From: Pacificispira sp002696645
Lineage (GTDB): Bacteria > Pseudomonadota > Alphaproteobacteria > UBA8366 > Aestuariispiraceae
DNA length: 64,000 nucleotides
Reading direction: 5' to 3'
Assembly: GCF_048892425.1 (NCBI RefSeq)
Contig: NZ_JBLZHU010000005.1
Span: forward strand, 62,001-126,000
A program made the position numbers and the translations under genes. The number at the start of each line of letters is the position of its first letter. Position 1 is the stretch's first letter. Under the pieces are notes generated by a model. The model was not told the DNA's origin. It did not search any database and was given only the letters and a program-made list of their open reading frames with translations. Positions 9,835 to 19,142 of the stretch are shown here, one piece after another.

Positions 9835-10926
9835 TTACGCCTCCGCCGCAGAAATCAGGATAGTATCTTCACGCTCCAGATATAACTTTATGGGCGCGCC
9901 GACTTTCGGTAAGGCAGATAGGGTGGATGATCGAATGACACCCCGTAAACTGACGGATTGTCCATCGGGCAGGGTTGCGTATAGGGCGAAACTGTCGCCC
10001 TGATAGACAACATCACTGACAATGCCTTCAAAACTGTTGCTGCCATCCGACATGGTTCCGGTTTGAATTTTCAGGCGTTCCGGGCGGATCATCAGCAGCA
10101 GGTCGCCGTCCGGCAGGGCGTGATCAATCTTAAGAACCGTTCCTGCGTAAGAGGCTGTATTGCCCGACCGCGTGACCGGCAGAAAGGCAGAATCCCCAAT
10201 GAAATCTGCGACAAAGCGATTGGCGGGCTGGTCATAGATCCGGTCCGGGGTGTCGACCTGCATCAGCTTGCCATGGTTCACAACCGCAATACGGTCGGAC
10301 ATGGTCAGCGCTTCCCGTTGATCATGGGTAACATACACTGTCGTCATGCCCAATTTTTCATGCAGGCGGCGCAGTTCAATTTGCATATGATCGCGCAGCT
10401 TCTTGTCCAGTGCGGACAGCGGTTCATCCATCAACAGAATTTGGGGTTCAAAAACGATGGCCCGGGCAAGCGCGACACGCTGCTTTTGTCCGCCCGACAG
10501 CTGTTCGACACGGCGTTCGCCGTAACCACCCAACTGAACCGTTTCCAGCGCCCATTCACAGCGCTTCTCAATCTCGTCCTTTGATATACCGCGCACACGC
10601 AGCGGATACCCGATATTGCCTGCAACCGTCATATGCGGAAACAGGGCATAGCTTTGGAAAACCATTCCGACATCGCGCAGATGCGGGGGCATGTGGATGA
10701 CTTCCTTATCCCCAAACAAAACGCTGCCGCAATCGGGTCTGGTGAAGCCGGCCAGGACCATCAACAATGTTGTCTTGCCGGATCCAGACGGTCCCAACAG
10801 GGTCAGGAACTCGCCCTCTTTAATATCCAGATCAACCGCATCCAGGGCCTTTGTGCGACCATAGGCTTTGGTCACGCCGCGGATCGTGATGGGCAGAGCT
10901 TCTCTGTCTTGATTGGTCACACGCAA
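9835..10926 (-). CDS. ABC transporter ATP-binding protein (PotA-like)
   Basis: A 363-residue cytoplasmic ATPase that powers the importer. Walker A is LLGPSGSGKTTLL, the signature LSGGQKQRVALARAI, Walker B ILLMDEPLSALDKKLRD, and the switch His lies in VYVTHDQREALTMSD. The last 110 or so residues form a TOBE-type domain (RPERLKIQ and following), as in PotA and other regulated importer ATPases. It is the first of the three tightly packed importer genes; the binding-protein gene lies about 115 bases upstream on the same strand. Confidence 0.93.
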   Translation of the reverse strand: MRVTNQDREALPITIRGVTKAYGRTKALDAVDLDIKEGEFLTLLGPSGSGKTTLLMVLAGFTRPDCGSVLFGDKEVIHMPPHLRDVGMVFQSYALFPHMTVAGNIGYPLRVRGISKDEIEKRCEWALETVQLGGYGERRVEQLSGGQKQRVALARAIVFEPQILLMDEPLSALDKKLRDHMQIELRRLHEKLGMTTVYVTHDQREALTMSDRIAVVNHGKLMQVDTPDRIYDQPANRFVADFIGDSAFLPVTRSGNTASYAGTVLKIDHALPDGDLLLMIRPERLKIQTGTMSDGSNSFEGIVSDVVYQGDSFALYATLPDGQSVSLRGVIRSSTLSALPKVGAPIKLYLEREDTILISAAEA

Positions 10927-11040
10927 ACTCCCTTTAGGCGAAATGGTCTCTTAAACGCGCAGTCTTTAAGCGGTGCGTTTATGCAGGAAAAGGGGGTGCG
11001 GATGTCCAACCAGACAGCCGCACCCTAATCCATGCTTACC

Positions 11041-12099
11041 TTATTCTGTCAGCATTTCTTGATATTTTTCAGCCGCAATGGTTTCCCATTTTTCGTACCA
11101 TTCCAGGCTGATTGGCAGCTGTTTGGCCGCATTGTCTGGATGTGACGGCAGCGCCATAGCAACATCCGCATCGATTGTACCCAGATCATAGGCGGCCTTG
11201 TTGGTTGGGCCGTAGGTGATGTATTTGGGCAGGTTGGCCTGATATTCCGGTTTGGAGATTTCAGCCAGGAACTTCATCGCCAGATCTTTGTTTGGCGCAC
11301 CTTTGGGGATGGCGAAACAATCGTAATCCAGCAATGCCTGATTAAAGGTATAGGATACTTTGGCGCCATCCGCTTTCGCGACATCAAAGCGACCATTCCA
11401 ACCGGTGGTCATGTCGACTTCACCGTCTTTCATCAACTGTGCCTGTTGCGCACCAGAGGACCAGAAGACCGCGATGTGATCCTTGATGGTGCGGATCTTG
11501 TTAATGGCGCGTTCGATCCCTTCTTCTGAATCCAGGACCTTATAGACATCTTCCATAGGCACCCCATCGGCCATCAAGGCGGGCTCAAGAGCACCGGCAA
11601 CCTTGCCACGATAGGCGCGTTTGCCAGGGAATTTTTCAGTGTCAAAAAAGTCGGCCCAGCTCTTGGGACCATCTTCGCCATAAGTTTCCGTGTTCCAGGC
11701 GGCTACCACGGAGAAGACATCACCGCCGACGCAATATTTGTCATAAGTTCCCGGATAGAAGGAGGAAACGTCGATCACGGAGTAATCCAGTGGCTCTAAC
11801 AGGCCTTCCACGCCAGCGCGCGCAGCACTGCCGGACCCGCTGACAACGATATCCAGCGTAACTGCGCCGGTTCCGACTTGCAGGCGCACATCGGACATAC
11901 CGCCGTAGGTTTCTTCCTTGACCGTAACGCCCATCGCTTCACTTGCCGGAACGAACAGCGCCTTGCTCTGGGATTCCTGATATGACCCACCCCATGACGC
12001 GATCGTCACTGTGTCCTCAGCATAAACGCTGCCGGTGATTGCCGAACTGGCCAGCAGAGCCGCTGCCGCACTGGCCAAAATAATCTTGTGTTTCATCAT
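11041..12099 (-). CDS. Periplasmic binding protein of the polyamine-type ABC importer
   Basis: A 352-residue extracellular solute-binding protein (family 1, PotD/AfuA-like). A Sec signal peptide (MMKHKIILASAAAALLASS, cleavage likely after VYA) leads into the mature start EDTVTIASWGGSYQESQSKAL, typical for binders of polyamines, opines or related cationic compounds. The start is backed by a strong ribosome site (AGAGGAG) close upstream. It precedes the ATPase and permease genes in the same direction. Because the operon also encodes a DAO-type amine oxidase, an amine or amino-acid conjugate is the likely ligand, but this is inferred from context. Confidence 0.9.
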   Translation of the reverse strand: MMKHKIILASAAAALLASSAITGSVYAEDTVTIASWGGSYQESQSKALFVPASEAMGVTVKEETYGGMSDVRLQVGTGAVTLDIVVSGSGSAARAGVEGLLEPLDYSVIDVSSFYPGTYDKYCVGGDVFSVVAAWNTETYGEDGPKSWADFFDTEKFPGKRAYRGKVAGALEPALMADGVPMEDVYKVLDSEEGIERAINKIRTIKDHIAVFWSSGAQQAQLMKDGEVDMTTGWNGRFDVAKADGAKVSYTFNQALLDYDCFAIPKGAPNKDLAMKFLAEISKPEYQANLPKYITYGPTNKAAYDLGTIDADVAMALPSHPDNAAKQLPISLEWYEKWETIAAEKYQEMLTE

Positions 12100-12236
12100 A
12101 CTACTCCTCTGTGTTAGATCGGCGGTACGACAGCCGTCCCCCGATTTCTTATTCGCCGCCGCTTGTTCAGATCCCGAAAGATTGGTGCGTCGACTTCCTT
12201 AAATCCCAATCCCGCATTTTGCAGACTGGGAGACTT

Positions 12237-13646
12237 TTACCGACCCAAAGGGGCCGCGTGACGTTTGGCCTTTTCACTGGCGCGTGTATCGCACCAACGA
12301 TACCAGGCGACTGTCGCTGGCAGAAACCAAGGCGTTCCATAGTAAAGGGGGCGTGTCGGGAATGGCAGATCATCAAACGCAGTTTTGCCAGACTCTAGAC
12401 CCAGAATCCGCTTGCCGGTCCGCATGCCCAGATAGCTGGCCATGGAAACACCGGACCCGCAGTAACTGGCCGCGTAATACATCCCGTCATGCCGCCCGCA
12501 ATGGGCCAATGTATCAAAACTATACGCAACTGTTCCCGCCCAGCTGTGCGAAATCCTGTAATTCCGCAGTTCCGGGAATATGCGGGTCATATCCTTGTAC
12601 AAAGCCGGTGCGCTGAGTTTTGGATCGGTTTCCCGCGCACTGACGCGACCGCCAAAGACAATTCTGCGACGGTCTGGCGACGCGCGATAATAATAGACAA
12701 CGCGGCACGTGTCGCTGGCAATCCTGTTTTTAGGGAATAATTCATTGACCAGCGATTCTGGAAGGACGTCTGTCGCGATGATATAGCTGCCAATCGGTAT
12801 AATACGACGCCGCAGCCAGGGTAGAACTTTTCCAGAATAGCCATTGGTTGCGACGACAACATCGCGGGCCATCAGGGTGCCGCGGTTTGTTGTTAAAACA
12901 AAACCATCTTTGGATTTTTCAATTTGCAATACGGGCGTATGGGCAAGCACTTGCGCCCCGGCATCCAGCACCCGCTTCAGCAGTTCTGAATGATACTTTG
13001 CAGGGTGCAAAGAGGCATGGTTTGGATACAAAGCACCACCGAAATAGGCGTCCGATCCAAGCTCTTTGCGCTGTTCGCTGCGCGGTATCATTTCGACTTC
13101 AGCCATATCGGCAGTCTTTTGCTTCGCGTCCTGGGCCAGCATTTCGTAATGCGCAGGCGTGTGGGCGGCATGGAAACGGCCGACATGATTGAAATCGCAT
13201 TCAATGGCTTCGTTGCGGATGAAGTCGCCGATCCATTCCAGGGCAGATTGACCCTCACGGTGAATGGCAATCGCGCGCTCCACACCAAATTTTTTTGCCA
13301 GTTTTTCGATGCTGGGCTTTATGCTTGTGCTGATCTGCCCACCATTGCGCGAACTGCACCCCCATCCGGCCTGCTCTGCATCCAGGACCAGTGTGCTGCG
13401 GCCCCCGCGGACCGTTTCCAGCGCTGCATTCAACCCGGTATAGCCTGACCCGATAACGGCGACATCGACGCGATTGGGCAGAATGCTGTGCACATCCCCA
13501 TTGTCGTTGCGGGGCGACAAGTCCAGCGGTTGCGCATCATCCCACCAAACCGGTGTTTCCTTAAAGTTATTTGTAAACAGCCCATCCGATTGTGATCGCG
13601 CTGAAAAATTATTCGCAGCACCCGTAGCAATAGTTTCCGTAATCAA
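12237..13646 (-). CDS. FAD-dependent amine oxidase/dehydrogenase (DAO family, PuuB-like)
   Basis: A 469-residue member of the D-amino-acid-oxidase-fold family, closest in style to gamma-glutamylputrescine oxidase and related amine dehydrogenases. The dinucleotide fold is VDVAVIGSGYTGLNAALE, followed by the characteristic AEQAGWGCSSRNGGQIS and, near the end, AASYCGSGVSMASYLG. It would oxidatively deaminate a secondary or primary amine and keep the carbon skeleton as an aldehyde or keto acid. The start appears to be TTG (13646-13644), since no in-frame ATG lies near the conserved N-terminus. It is the first gene of the minus-strand operon and faces a LysR gene across a 200-base promoter region. 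Confidence 0.88.
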   Translation of the reverse strand: MITETIATGAANNFSARSQSDGLFTNNFKETPVWWDDAQPLDLSPRNDNGDVHSILPNRVDVAVIGSGYTGLNAALETVRGGRSTLVLDAEQAGWGCSSRNGGQISTSIKPSIEKLAKKFGVERAIAIHREGQSALEWIGDFIRNEAIECDFNHVGRFHAAHTPAHYEMLAQDAKQKTADMAEVEMIPRSEQRKELGSDAYFGGALYPNHASLHPAKYHSELLKRVLDAGAQVLAHTPVLQIEKSKDGFVLTTNRGTLMARDVVVATNGYSGKVLPWLRRRIIPIGSYIIATDVLPESLVNELFPKNRIASDTCRVVYYYRASPDRRRIVFGGRVSARETDPKLSAPALYKDMTRIFPELRNYRISHSWAGTVAYSFDTLAHCGRHDGMYYAASYCGSGVSMASYLGMRTGKRILGLESGKTAFDDLPFPTRPLYYGTPWFLPATVAWYRWCDTRASEKAKRHAAPLGR

Positions 13647-13846
13647 AATACCCCATTCCCCCTTGAATGCGCATCAACTGCGCTGCACGAACCACTGTGA
13701 ATTCCCTTCGGATCCTGATGGTGTCGCTCACTATCAATGGCCTTTTCCCATATCGTCAATTTAATTATTGTGTCGTATAATTTCGATTAATTTAACAAGC
13801 GTCTGGGTGTAACGGCCCCAAACAGGCGGCAACGGCGCCGGTCAGG

Positions 13847-14752
13847 ATGGAAATGCATATCTCTTTAAGGTCTTTAGAAGTCTTCCATGCGGTTATGGAG
13901 ATGGGGTCTGTTTCCAGGGCGGCGGAAATGCTGAACCTTACCCGCCCGGCGGTCAGTATTGCATTGTCCAAGTTTGAACAGGATTTAGGTTTTCAACTGT
14001 TTCATCGCTCCAAAGGATATTTTGAACCAACCGATGAAGCACAATTGCTGCACCATGAGACGGAGCAGGGATTGCTGTCGATTGAGCGAATCAAGACCCG
14101 TGCGGCCCAAATCAGGGGCGGAGGGGTTGGTGTTATCAATATTTCCAGCAACGGGGCATGCGCCATCAATCTTCTGCCCTGGGTTATTGCGGACTTCCAA
14201 AAGGTTCATACCCGTGTCCGGGTTGACTTGCTGGTTCGCAGTTCCCGCAAGATCGCGTCCTGGGTTGCCGGGCGACAGTCGGATATCGGTCTGATCGATG
14301 CACCTGTTCCAATTCCCGGTCTGACAACAGAAATTATTCGCTCACGGTGTGTCGCCGTGCTTCCCCAGGGGCATCCACTGGCCCGGGAATCAGTGCTATA
14401 CCCACATCATCTGCGGGATCAGTCCATCATTGCAATTACCGGCGACCACAGCATAGATCGCCAGGTGGATGGGATCTGTGCGGCCGAACATGTGACCATT
14501 TACCGGCGCGTATCTGCATCCTATTTTGCAATCGCGCGCAATATGGTGCGCGCGGGTGCAGGGCTGGCGATTATCGATGCGGTCAATGGGATGGCGGATT
14601 TAGGGGACGGAATCGTCTGGCGTCCATTTCAGCCGGCAATCTATTTCGAATTGGCGATCCTGACCAATCCTGAACAGGAACTGCCGCAACCCGCCCAAGC
14701 CTTCTTGTCAGACCTGCGGCGCGCTTTACCAAATACACAACCGGATGCGTAA
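13847..14752 (+). CDS. LysR-family transcriptional regulator
   Basis: A 301-residue LysR protein. The N-terminal winged helix-turn-helix (MEMHISLRSLEVFHAVMEMG, then VSRAAEMLNLTRPAVSIALSKFEQDLG) is followed by a two-lobed effector-binding domain beginning near residue 95 (VINISSNGACAINLLPW). It is divergent from the amine oxidase gene with about 200 bases between them, the classical arrangement for a LysR activator of its neighbour operon, so it probably senses the imported compound or a metabolite. An ATG at 13853 is an alternative start. Confidence 0.9.
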   Translation: MEMHISLRSLEVFHAVMEMGSVSRAAEMLNLTRPAVSIALSKFEQDLGFQLFHRSKGYFEPTDEAQLLHHETEQGLLSIERIKTRAAQIRGGGVGVINISSNGACAINLLPWVIADFQKVHTRVRVDLLVRSSRKIASWVAGRQSDIGLIDAPVPIPGLTTEIIRSRCVAVLPQGHPLARESVLYPHHLRDQSIIAITGDHSIDRQVDGICAAEHVTIYRRVSASYFAIARNMVRAGAGLAIIDAVNGMADLGDGIVWRPFQPAIYFELAILTNPEQELPQPAQAFLSDLRRALPNTQPDA

Positions 14753-14886
14753 GGTTATGTAATTTCATACCTGGAGAATTCCCCTGTGCTTGATGATTAC
14801 CTGGGGTGCGGGTCATCACCGCCCGGTCAGTACCCTTGCCATCAGTTAGGGTAGCGCGTCATTGCAATTAAGAACTATTCGCGATA

Positions 14887-14905
14887 TCAAGTAATAATCA
14901 TTCAC
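14887..14905. promoter_or_regulatory. Fur-box-like site upstream of the ECF sigma gene
   Basis: A stretch containing ATAATCATT, about 12 of 19 positions matching the Fur consensus, just ahead of the sigma factor gene. Iron repression of an FecI-type regulator is expected from family knowledge. The match is moderate and supported mainly by position. Confidence 0.45.
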
Positions 14906-14920
14906 TTATTTTTGGCCCTC

Positions 14921-15439
14921 ATGCATTCGCACAACGAGCTTTTGTCAATCTATGACCGGAACAGAGATGAGCTTGTGCGCTTTTCCATGTCTATTGTTGG
15001 CGATATGGCTGCGGCGGAAGATGTCCTGCAAGAGGCTTGGATGAAGTTCGTTCGGGCGGCCCGAAAGCAACATATTGAAGAGCCTCTGGCCTATTTGCGG
15101 ACCATCGTCCGCACCCTGTCGCTGGACGCAAGACGGAAAATTGCCCGCGATACACTGCGCGTGGTCCAGGATTCCACAGCCCTGGCGGAAGTGGTCGATC
15201 CATTGCGCCCGGGTCCAGAGCAGATTGCAATTGACCGGAATGAGATTGCGTTGTTGCGCCAGGCCATTGCGGAATTGCCAGATCGCACGCAACGTGCCCT
15301 GAAGCTTTACTGGCAAGAGGAAAGGACGCTTCGTGACGTCGCAGCTGCGCTGGATGTCTCTCTTGGACAGGCTCATGCCCTGGTCAAGCATGGTGTTGAG
15401 CATTGTCGGCAGCGATTGAATCGACCAAAGATGCACTGA
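14921..15439 (+). CDS. ECF sigma factor, FecI-like
   Basis: A 172-residue extracytoplasmic-function sigma factor. Region 2 lies in the first 70 residues (YDRNRDELVRFSMSIVGDMA, DVLQEAWMKF) and region 4 in the last 60 (ALAELPD-type LPDRTQRALKLYWQEERTLRDVA). It would direct RNA polymerase to the TonB receptor promoter when the anti-sigma factor downstream releases it. ATG 14921 is chosen; a TTG nine bases earlier is also possible and neither has a strong ribosome site. The order sigma, FecR, STN-bearing receptor is the standard cell-surface signalling cassette for siderophore uptake. Confidence 0.92.
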   Translation: MHSHNELLSIYDRNRDELVRFSMSIVGDMAAAEDVLQEAWMKFVRAARKQHIEEPLAYLRTIVRTLSLDARRKIARDTLRVVQDSTALAEVVDPLRPGPEQIAIDRNEIALLRQAIAELPDRTQRALKLYWQEERTLRDVAAALDVSLGQAHALVKHGVEHCRQRLNRPKMH

Positions 15440-15552
15440 AACAAATATGCAGGCGGGCGTTGTTTAGATTTGGATTTGAACATTCGGGCGGGTTTGTACG
15501 TCTACCTAACAGCCCTTCCGTTCTGGCTGGGTAAAGATAATATTTGAGAACA

Positions 15553-16542
15553 ATGATCGATATTTCCAAAGATATTGGCGACCCTGAATCAGCATCTGAT
15601 TGGCTGATAGCCCTGCGTGAGCAGCCGGACGATCCAGCGCTTGAGCAGAGGTTTCAGGCATGGCTGAGCGCTGATCCAGGCAATCGCGTGGAATGGGATC
15701 AGACAAAACGCACCGCAATGATGCTGTCAGCGATTTACGACCAGGAAGCGGAAGATATGGACGATCCCGCGCAGAAGTCTGGCGACCCATCAAATGCCCC
15801 GCGACGGTCCGCCGGCTCCCGACACCGGAGCAGGGCTGTTGGCTTTGGCCTGGGCTTCGCCTTTGCTCTTTTACTGGCTATTGTAGCTGTTGATCCATTC
15901 TCATCGTCAGGCGATTACGAAACCCATACGGCGGAATCGCGGGAGGTCCTGCTTCAGGATTGGTCAGAAATTGTTCTGGCACCAAATTCATCGATGTCAG
16001 TGTCCTTCACATCTGACGCGCGCACTGTTTCGCTGTATCAGGGGCGTGCTTATTTCAGCGTCACGTCGGACCAATCGCGCCCCTTTGTCGTGAAGGCCGG
16101 TGCGATGGAAGTAACAGTGCATGGAACTGCCTTTGAGGTCGATCTGGATGAGGGTGGATATGCGGTGTCGGTTGCCGATGGGCTGGTATCCGTCGCTGCG
16201 CCAGGCCTTCGAGATTCTCCAAATCCTCTCCGGCCAGGGGAACAACTGGTGCTTCAGGCGTCGGGTGCTTGGCAACACAGTACTCTATCCCCTGAGAGAA
16301 TTGCGTCCTGGCGCCGGAACCAGTTGATTGCAGAAAATGATCGACTGGATTGGGTACTCGATGAACTGTCGCACTATTTCAAGGGATATATTCTGGTTGC
16401 CGATGATACGCTGGCAGATCAAATGGTGACGGGCGTCTTTGACTTGCAGCATCCAGAAAGGGCTTTGAATGTCATGGCGCGCTCGCATGGCTTTCACGTA
16501 CGGAAACTCTCCCCCTGGATTTTGGTCGTCAGTCGCGACTGA
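15553..16542 (+). CDS. FecR-type anti-sigma regulator
   Basis: A 329-residue single-pass inner-membrane regulator. The cytoplasmic N-terminal FecR_N region (SASDWLIALREQPDD, QAWLSADPGNRVEWDQ) holds the sigma factor; a helix at about 95-114 crosses the membrane; the periplasmic FecR domain follows (REVLLQDWSEIVLAPNSSM, VHGTAFEVDLDEGGYAVSV), and a C-terminal DUF4974/STN-like portion (LDWVLDELSHYFKGYI) receives the signal from the receptor. The ATG at 15553 is preferred to the in-frame TTG at 15544. It lies about 110 bases after the sigma gene. Confidence 0.92.
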   Translation: MIDISKDIGDPESASDWLIALREQPDDPALEQRFQAWLSADPGNRVEWDQTKRTAMMLSAIYDQEAEDMDDPAQKSGDPSNAPRRSAGSRHRSRAVGFGLGFAFALLLAIVAVDPFSSSGDYETHTAESREVLLQDWSEIVLAPNSSMSVSFTSDARTVSLYQGRAYFSVTSDQSRPFVVKAGAMEVTVHGTAFEVDLDEGGYAVSVADGLVSVAAPGLRDSPNPLRPGEQLVLQASGAWQHSTLSPERIASWRRNQLIAENDRLDWVLDELSHYFKGYILVADDTLADQMVTGVFDLQHPERALNVMARSHGFHVRKLSPWILVVSRD

Positions 16543-16607
16543 TCAAAAAACTTTCAAATTTTTCTGAACATCACCGCCCCCTCAGCGTCAACGAAGCAGT
16601 AGTAATT

Positions 16608-16626
16608 GAGATTGATTCTCATAATC
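16608..16626. promoter_or_regulatory. Fur-box-like site upstream of the TonB transducer
   Basis: The 19-mer GAGATTGATTCTCATAATC matches the Fur consensus at about 14 of 19 positions and sits 34 bases before the receptor start codon. Iron-dependent repression of this receptor is therefore likely, in addition to control by the FecI-type sigma factor. Confidence 0.6.
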
Positions 16627-16659
16627 AATCCATTGTCTGTTTCCAGGAGGGGTTTTCTC

Positions 16660-19074
16660 ATGACGATTTTCACCACCGCCATTCGGTTGGCCGGTCAGTT
16701 CTGCGCAGTCCCAATCAGGGTGTCTGTCCTAACCGCAGCACTTCTATGCACGACGGGTATCGCCAACCTGCAACAGGCAAGTGCTCAGACAGAAGTGCAG
16801 GCGCGCAAAAATTTCACCATCGCGGCCCAGCCCCTTGCTGACGCGATCACGGCTTTTGGGATGCAGGCCAATATTCAGATTTCGGTCAGCCCATCCCTGG
16901 TGGAAGGCGCGCAAACGGAGGGTGTGAATGGTACAATGTCAATCGAAGAGGGGCTTACCGCACTGCTCAGTGGTACTGATTTCGTTTGGCGCAGCGATGA
17001 AAATGGTATCGCTATCGTGCAAAATCTTGCAACGGGTCCCCTGATCCTGTCGCCCCTGACGATTCAGGGCGAAAAGTTCAACCGCAGTTACTTGGACACC
17101 ACGACCAGCGTGGGGGTCGCCACGGCAGACGATATCGACAAATACAAGCTGGATGAATTGTCGGATATCTTTAACACAATGGCCAATGTTCGGCATTTTC
17201 CCAGCAGCCAGGGCAACAAGGGAATGCAGATTCGCGGTGTCAGTGCCGATGGGGTTTCTGAGCCGGAGAATTCTGCACCGACTATCTCTGTCATCATAGA
17301 CGGTGTTGCTCAGTCATCGGAAGCCTTGCGGCGCGGATCTCGCGGCACCTGGGACATGGAACAGGTCGAAGTACTGCGGGGGCCGCAATCAACGGTTCAC
17401 GGTCCAAATGCGATGGCTGGTGCCATCGTCATGGAAAGCAGCGATCCCACCTATGACTGGGAGGCTGCGGCCAAAGGCGTCTATGGAACCAACGAACGCC
17501 GGGATGGTGCCTTGATGGTCAACGCCCCGCTTGTTGAAGATCAGCTTGCTATTCGTTTGGCGGCGGAAAGCAGAAGTCAGTTCAAGGATATTGAACCGGC
17601 CAATGAAGACGATCGCGTTCTGAACGATGATGACTATCGATCCTTGCGCGGCAAGGTGCTGATTGAACCGCGCCGGTTGGATGGCCTTAGCGTGACGCTG
17701 ATGGCCAATGATGTTTATGACAAACCGTCATCGTCGACGGTGAATGGCAGCGATCTGTTCGAGCGGAAGTACGATTCGGGGGCGTCTGGTTTTTCCACCG
17801 CCGAAACCCGCGAGATGAATGCCAATAACTACAGCGCCGAAATGGTTTACGATTTTGACAACAGCCTGTCATTGACGTCTGTGACAACTTTTCACGATGC
17901 TGCCCTGTCGATCAATACCGCACCAGGTAACACCGCCTATGTCCGATCCGATACGCGCGATGACGAGAACATCACACAGGATCTGCGACTGACACTTGAC
18001 GGCGCGAATGCCCTGACAGGGACAGTTGGGATGTATCTCGCCCGGCAGGACAAAGAATCCATCAGCAGCATATTCGTCGGTCTCGGGGCCGGTCTCGGGG
18101 TGACAGTTGATGTTAAGTCTGAGGCCCGGAATACGATTGATACAAGGGCAATATACAGTGACCTGCGCTACGATCTGGGAAGCGGCTTTTCACTGCTGGG
18201 GGGCGGTCGCATTCAGCAGGATACAGTCGCCAATTTTATTGACAGGGACGTAACCTCTCTTGCAGCAAATACGGCCGGTCAGGACATAACCTTTGCAAAG
18301 GATATGGACGCTGAAAGAACCGATGTCGCCATACTGCCAAAGCTGGGGGTAACTTATGATGTGACCAACAGTCAGGTTGCCGGCCTGACCGTCTCTCGGG
18401 GGTATCGACAGGGGTTTAGCCAGGTTGCCGACGAAACCAATTCCACCATCCGGGAGGTTGAGCCGGAATATGTCTGGACCACTGAACTATCGTGGCGTGA
18501 CGAGAGTGCAAAGTCACTGAGCTGGGGCGCGAACCTGTTCTATAACTCCTATGAGAATCAGCAGGTCACGATCTCCAACAACAATGTCCTATCGTCGTTT
18601 AATGCCAAGGGATCGTATTCCTACGGCGCAGAAATTGAGGGCCGCGCAACGGTTTGGGATGGTTTCAGCGCCTTTGGGGCCCTTGGATTGTTGAAGACGC
18701 AGTTGGGGGAAATCAATGCGTCATCCTGCGCGAGTAACAGTTGTGAAGGAAATGATTTTCCTGAAGCTCCTGCGGTTACGGCATCGCTTGGGGGAGCCTG
18801 GGAAAGCAAATCGGGACTGTTCGCTGCTGCGGATGTGAATTATGCGGGGGAGTACTATTCAAACTCAGCCCTGACCAATAACGATACACAGCGGCTGAAT
18901 GACTTCTTCCTGACAAACGTTCGGGCGGGGTATCAGTTTGAGGGGGTTCGGCTGATCGCCTATGTCGATAATCTGTTCGACAAGGAATATCTGACAAGCA
19001 GCACAAACAACCGAACCCAGGCAACCATTGGCGATGGACGGACGGTTGGCCTGCAATTGAATGCCAAATTCTGA
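16660..19074 (+). CDS. TonB-dependent siderophore transducer with STN signalling domain
   Basis: An 804-residue outer-membrane receptor. The ATG at 16660 is chosen for its strong ribosome site (CAGGAGGGG) and because a signal peptide follows (ending near ANLQQASAQ). The STN secretin/TonB short N-terminal domain spans about residues 52-115 (FTIAAQPLADAITAFGMQA, then GTMSIEEGLTALLSGTDF) and contacts FecR. Next come the plug domain (RHFPSSQGNKGMQIRGVSAD, MEQVEVLRGPQSTVHGPNAM) and a 22-strand-type barrel ending in GLQLNAKF. The STN domain, the sigma and FecR genes just upstream and the Fur-like site together support siderophore-induced cell-surface signalling. The siderophore itself is unknown. 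Confidence 0.93.
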   Translation: MTIFTTAIRLAGQFCAVPIRVSVLTAALLCTTGIANLQQASAQTEVQARKNFTIAAQPLADAITAFGMQANIQISVSPSLVEGAQTEGVNGTMSIEEGLTALLSGTDFVWRSDENGIAIVQNLATGPLILSPLTIQGEKFNRSYLDTTTSVGVATADDIDKYKLDELSDIFNTMANVRHFPSSQGNKGMQIRGVSADGVSEPENSAPTISVIIDGVAQSSEALRRGSRGTWDMEQVEVLRGPQSTVHGPNAMAGAIVMESSDPTYDWEAAAKGVYGTNERRDGALMVNAPLVEDQLAIRLAAESRSQFKDIEPANEDDRVLNDDDYRSLRGKVLIEPRRLDGLSVTLMANDVYDKPSSSTVNGSDLFERKYDSGASGFSTAETREMNANNYSAEMVYDFDNSLSLTSVTTFHDAALSINTAPGNTAYVRSDTRDDENITQDLRLTLDGANALTGTVGMYLARQDKESISSIFVGLGAGLGVTVDVKSEARNTIDTRAIYSDLRYDLGSGFSLLGGGRIQQDTVANFIDRDVTSLAANTAGQDITFAKDMDAERTDVAILPKLGVTYDVTNSQVAGLTVSRGYRQGFSQVADETNSTIREVEPEYVWTTELSWRDESAKSLSWGANLFYNSYENQQVTISNNNVLSSFNAKGSYSYGAEIEGRATVWDGFSAFGALGLLKTQLGEINASSCASNSCEGNDFPEAPAVTASLGGAWESKSGLFAAADVNYAGEYYSNSALTNNDTQRLNDFFLTNVRAGYQFEGVRLIAYVDNLFDKEYLTSSTNNRTQATIGDGRTVGLQLNAKF

Positions 19075-19091
19075 AAATACTGTTGCGGCAA

Positions 19092-19125
19092 ACAACAAGG
19101 TGGGGGTGCGCTCCCACCTTGTTGT
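19092..19125 (+). terminator. Intercistronic hairpin after the TonB transducer
   Basis: A perfect 13-bp stem (ACAACAAGGTGGG with CCCACCTTGTTGT) and an 8-base loop, starting 17 bases after the receptor stop. No T-run follows and the next gene starts only 17 bases later, so it may attenuate rather than end transcription, or protect the receptor message. Confidence 0.7.
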
Positions 19126-19142
19126 CATGACGGGAGAATTGC

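Noticed and set aside
13990..13990. Idea that the LysR promoter region contains a tRNA or small RNA
   Set aside because: The AT-rich 13740-13846 stretch has no cloverleaf-like pairing; it is better explained as the divergent promoter.
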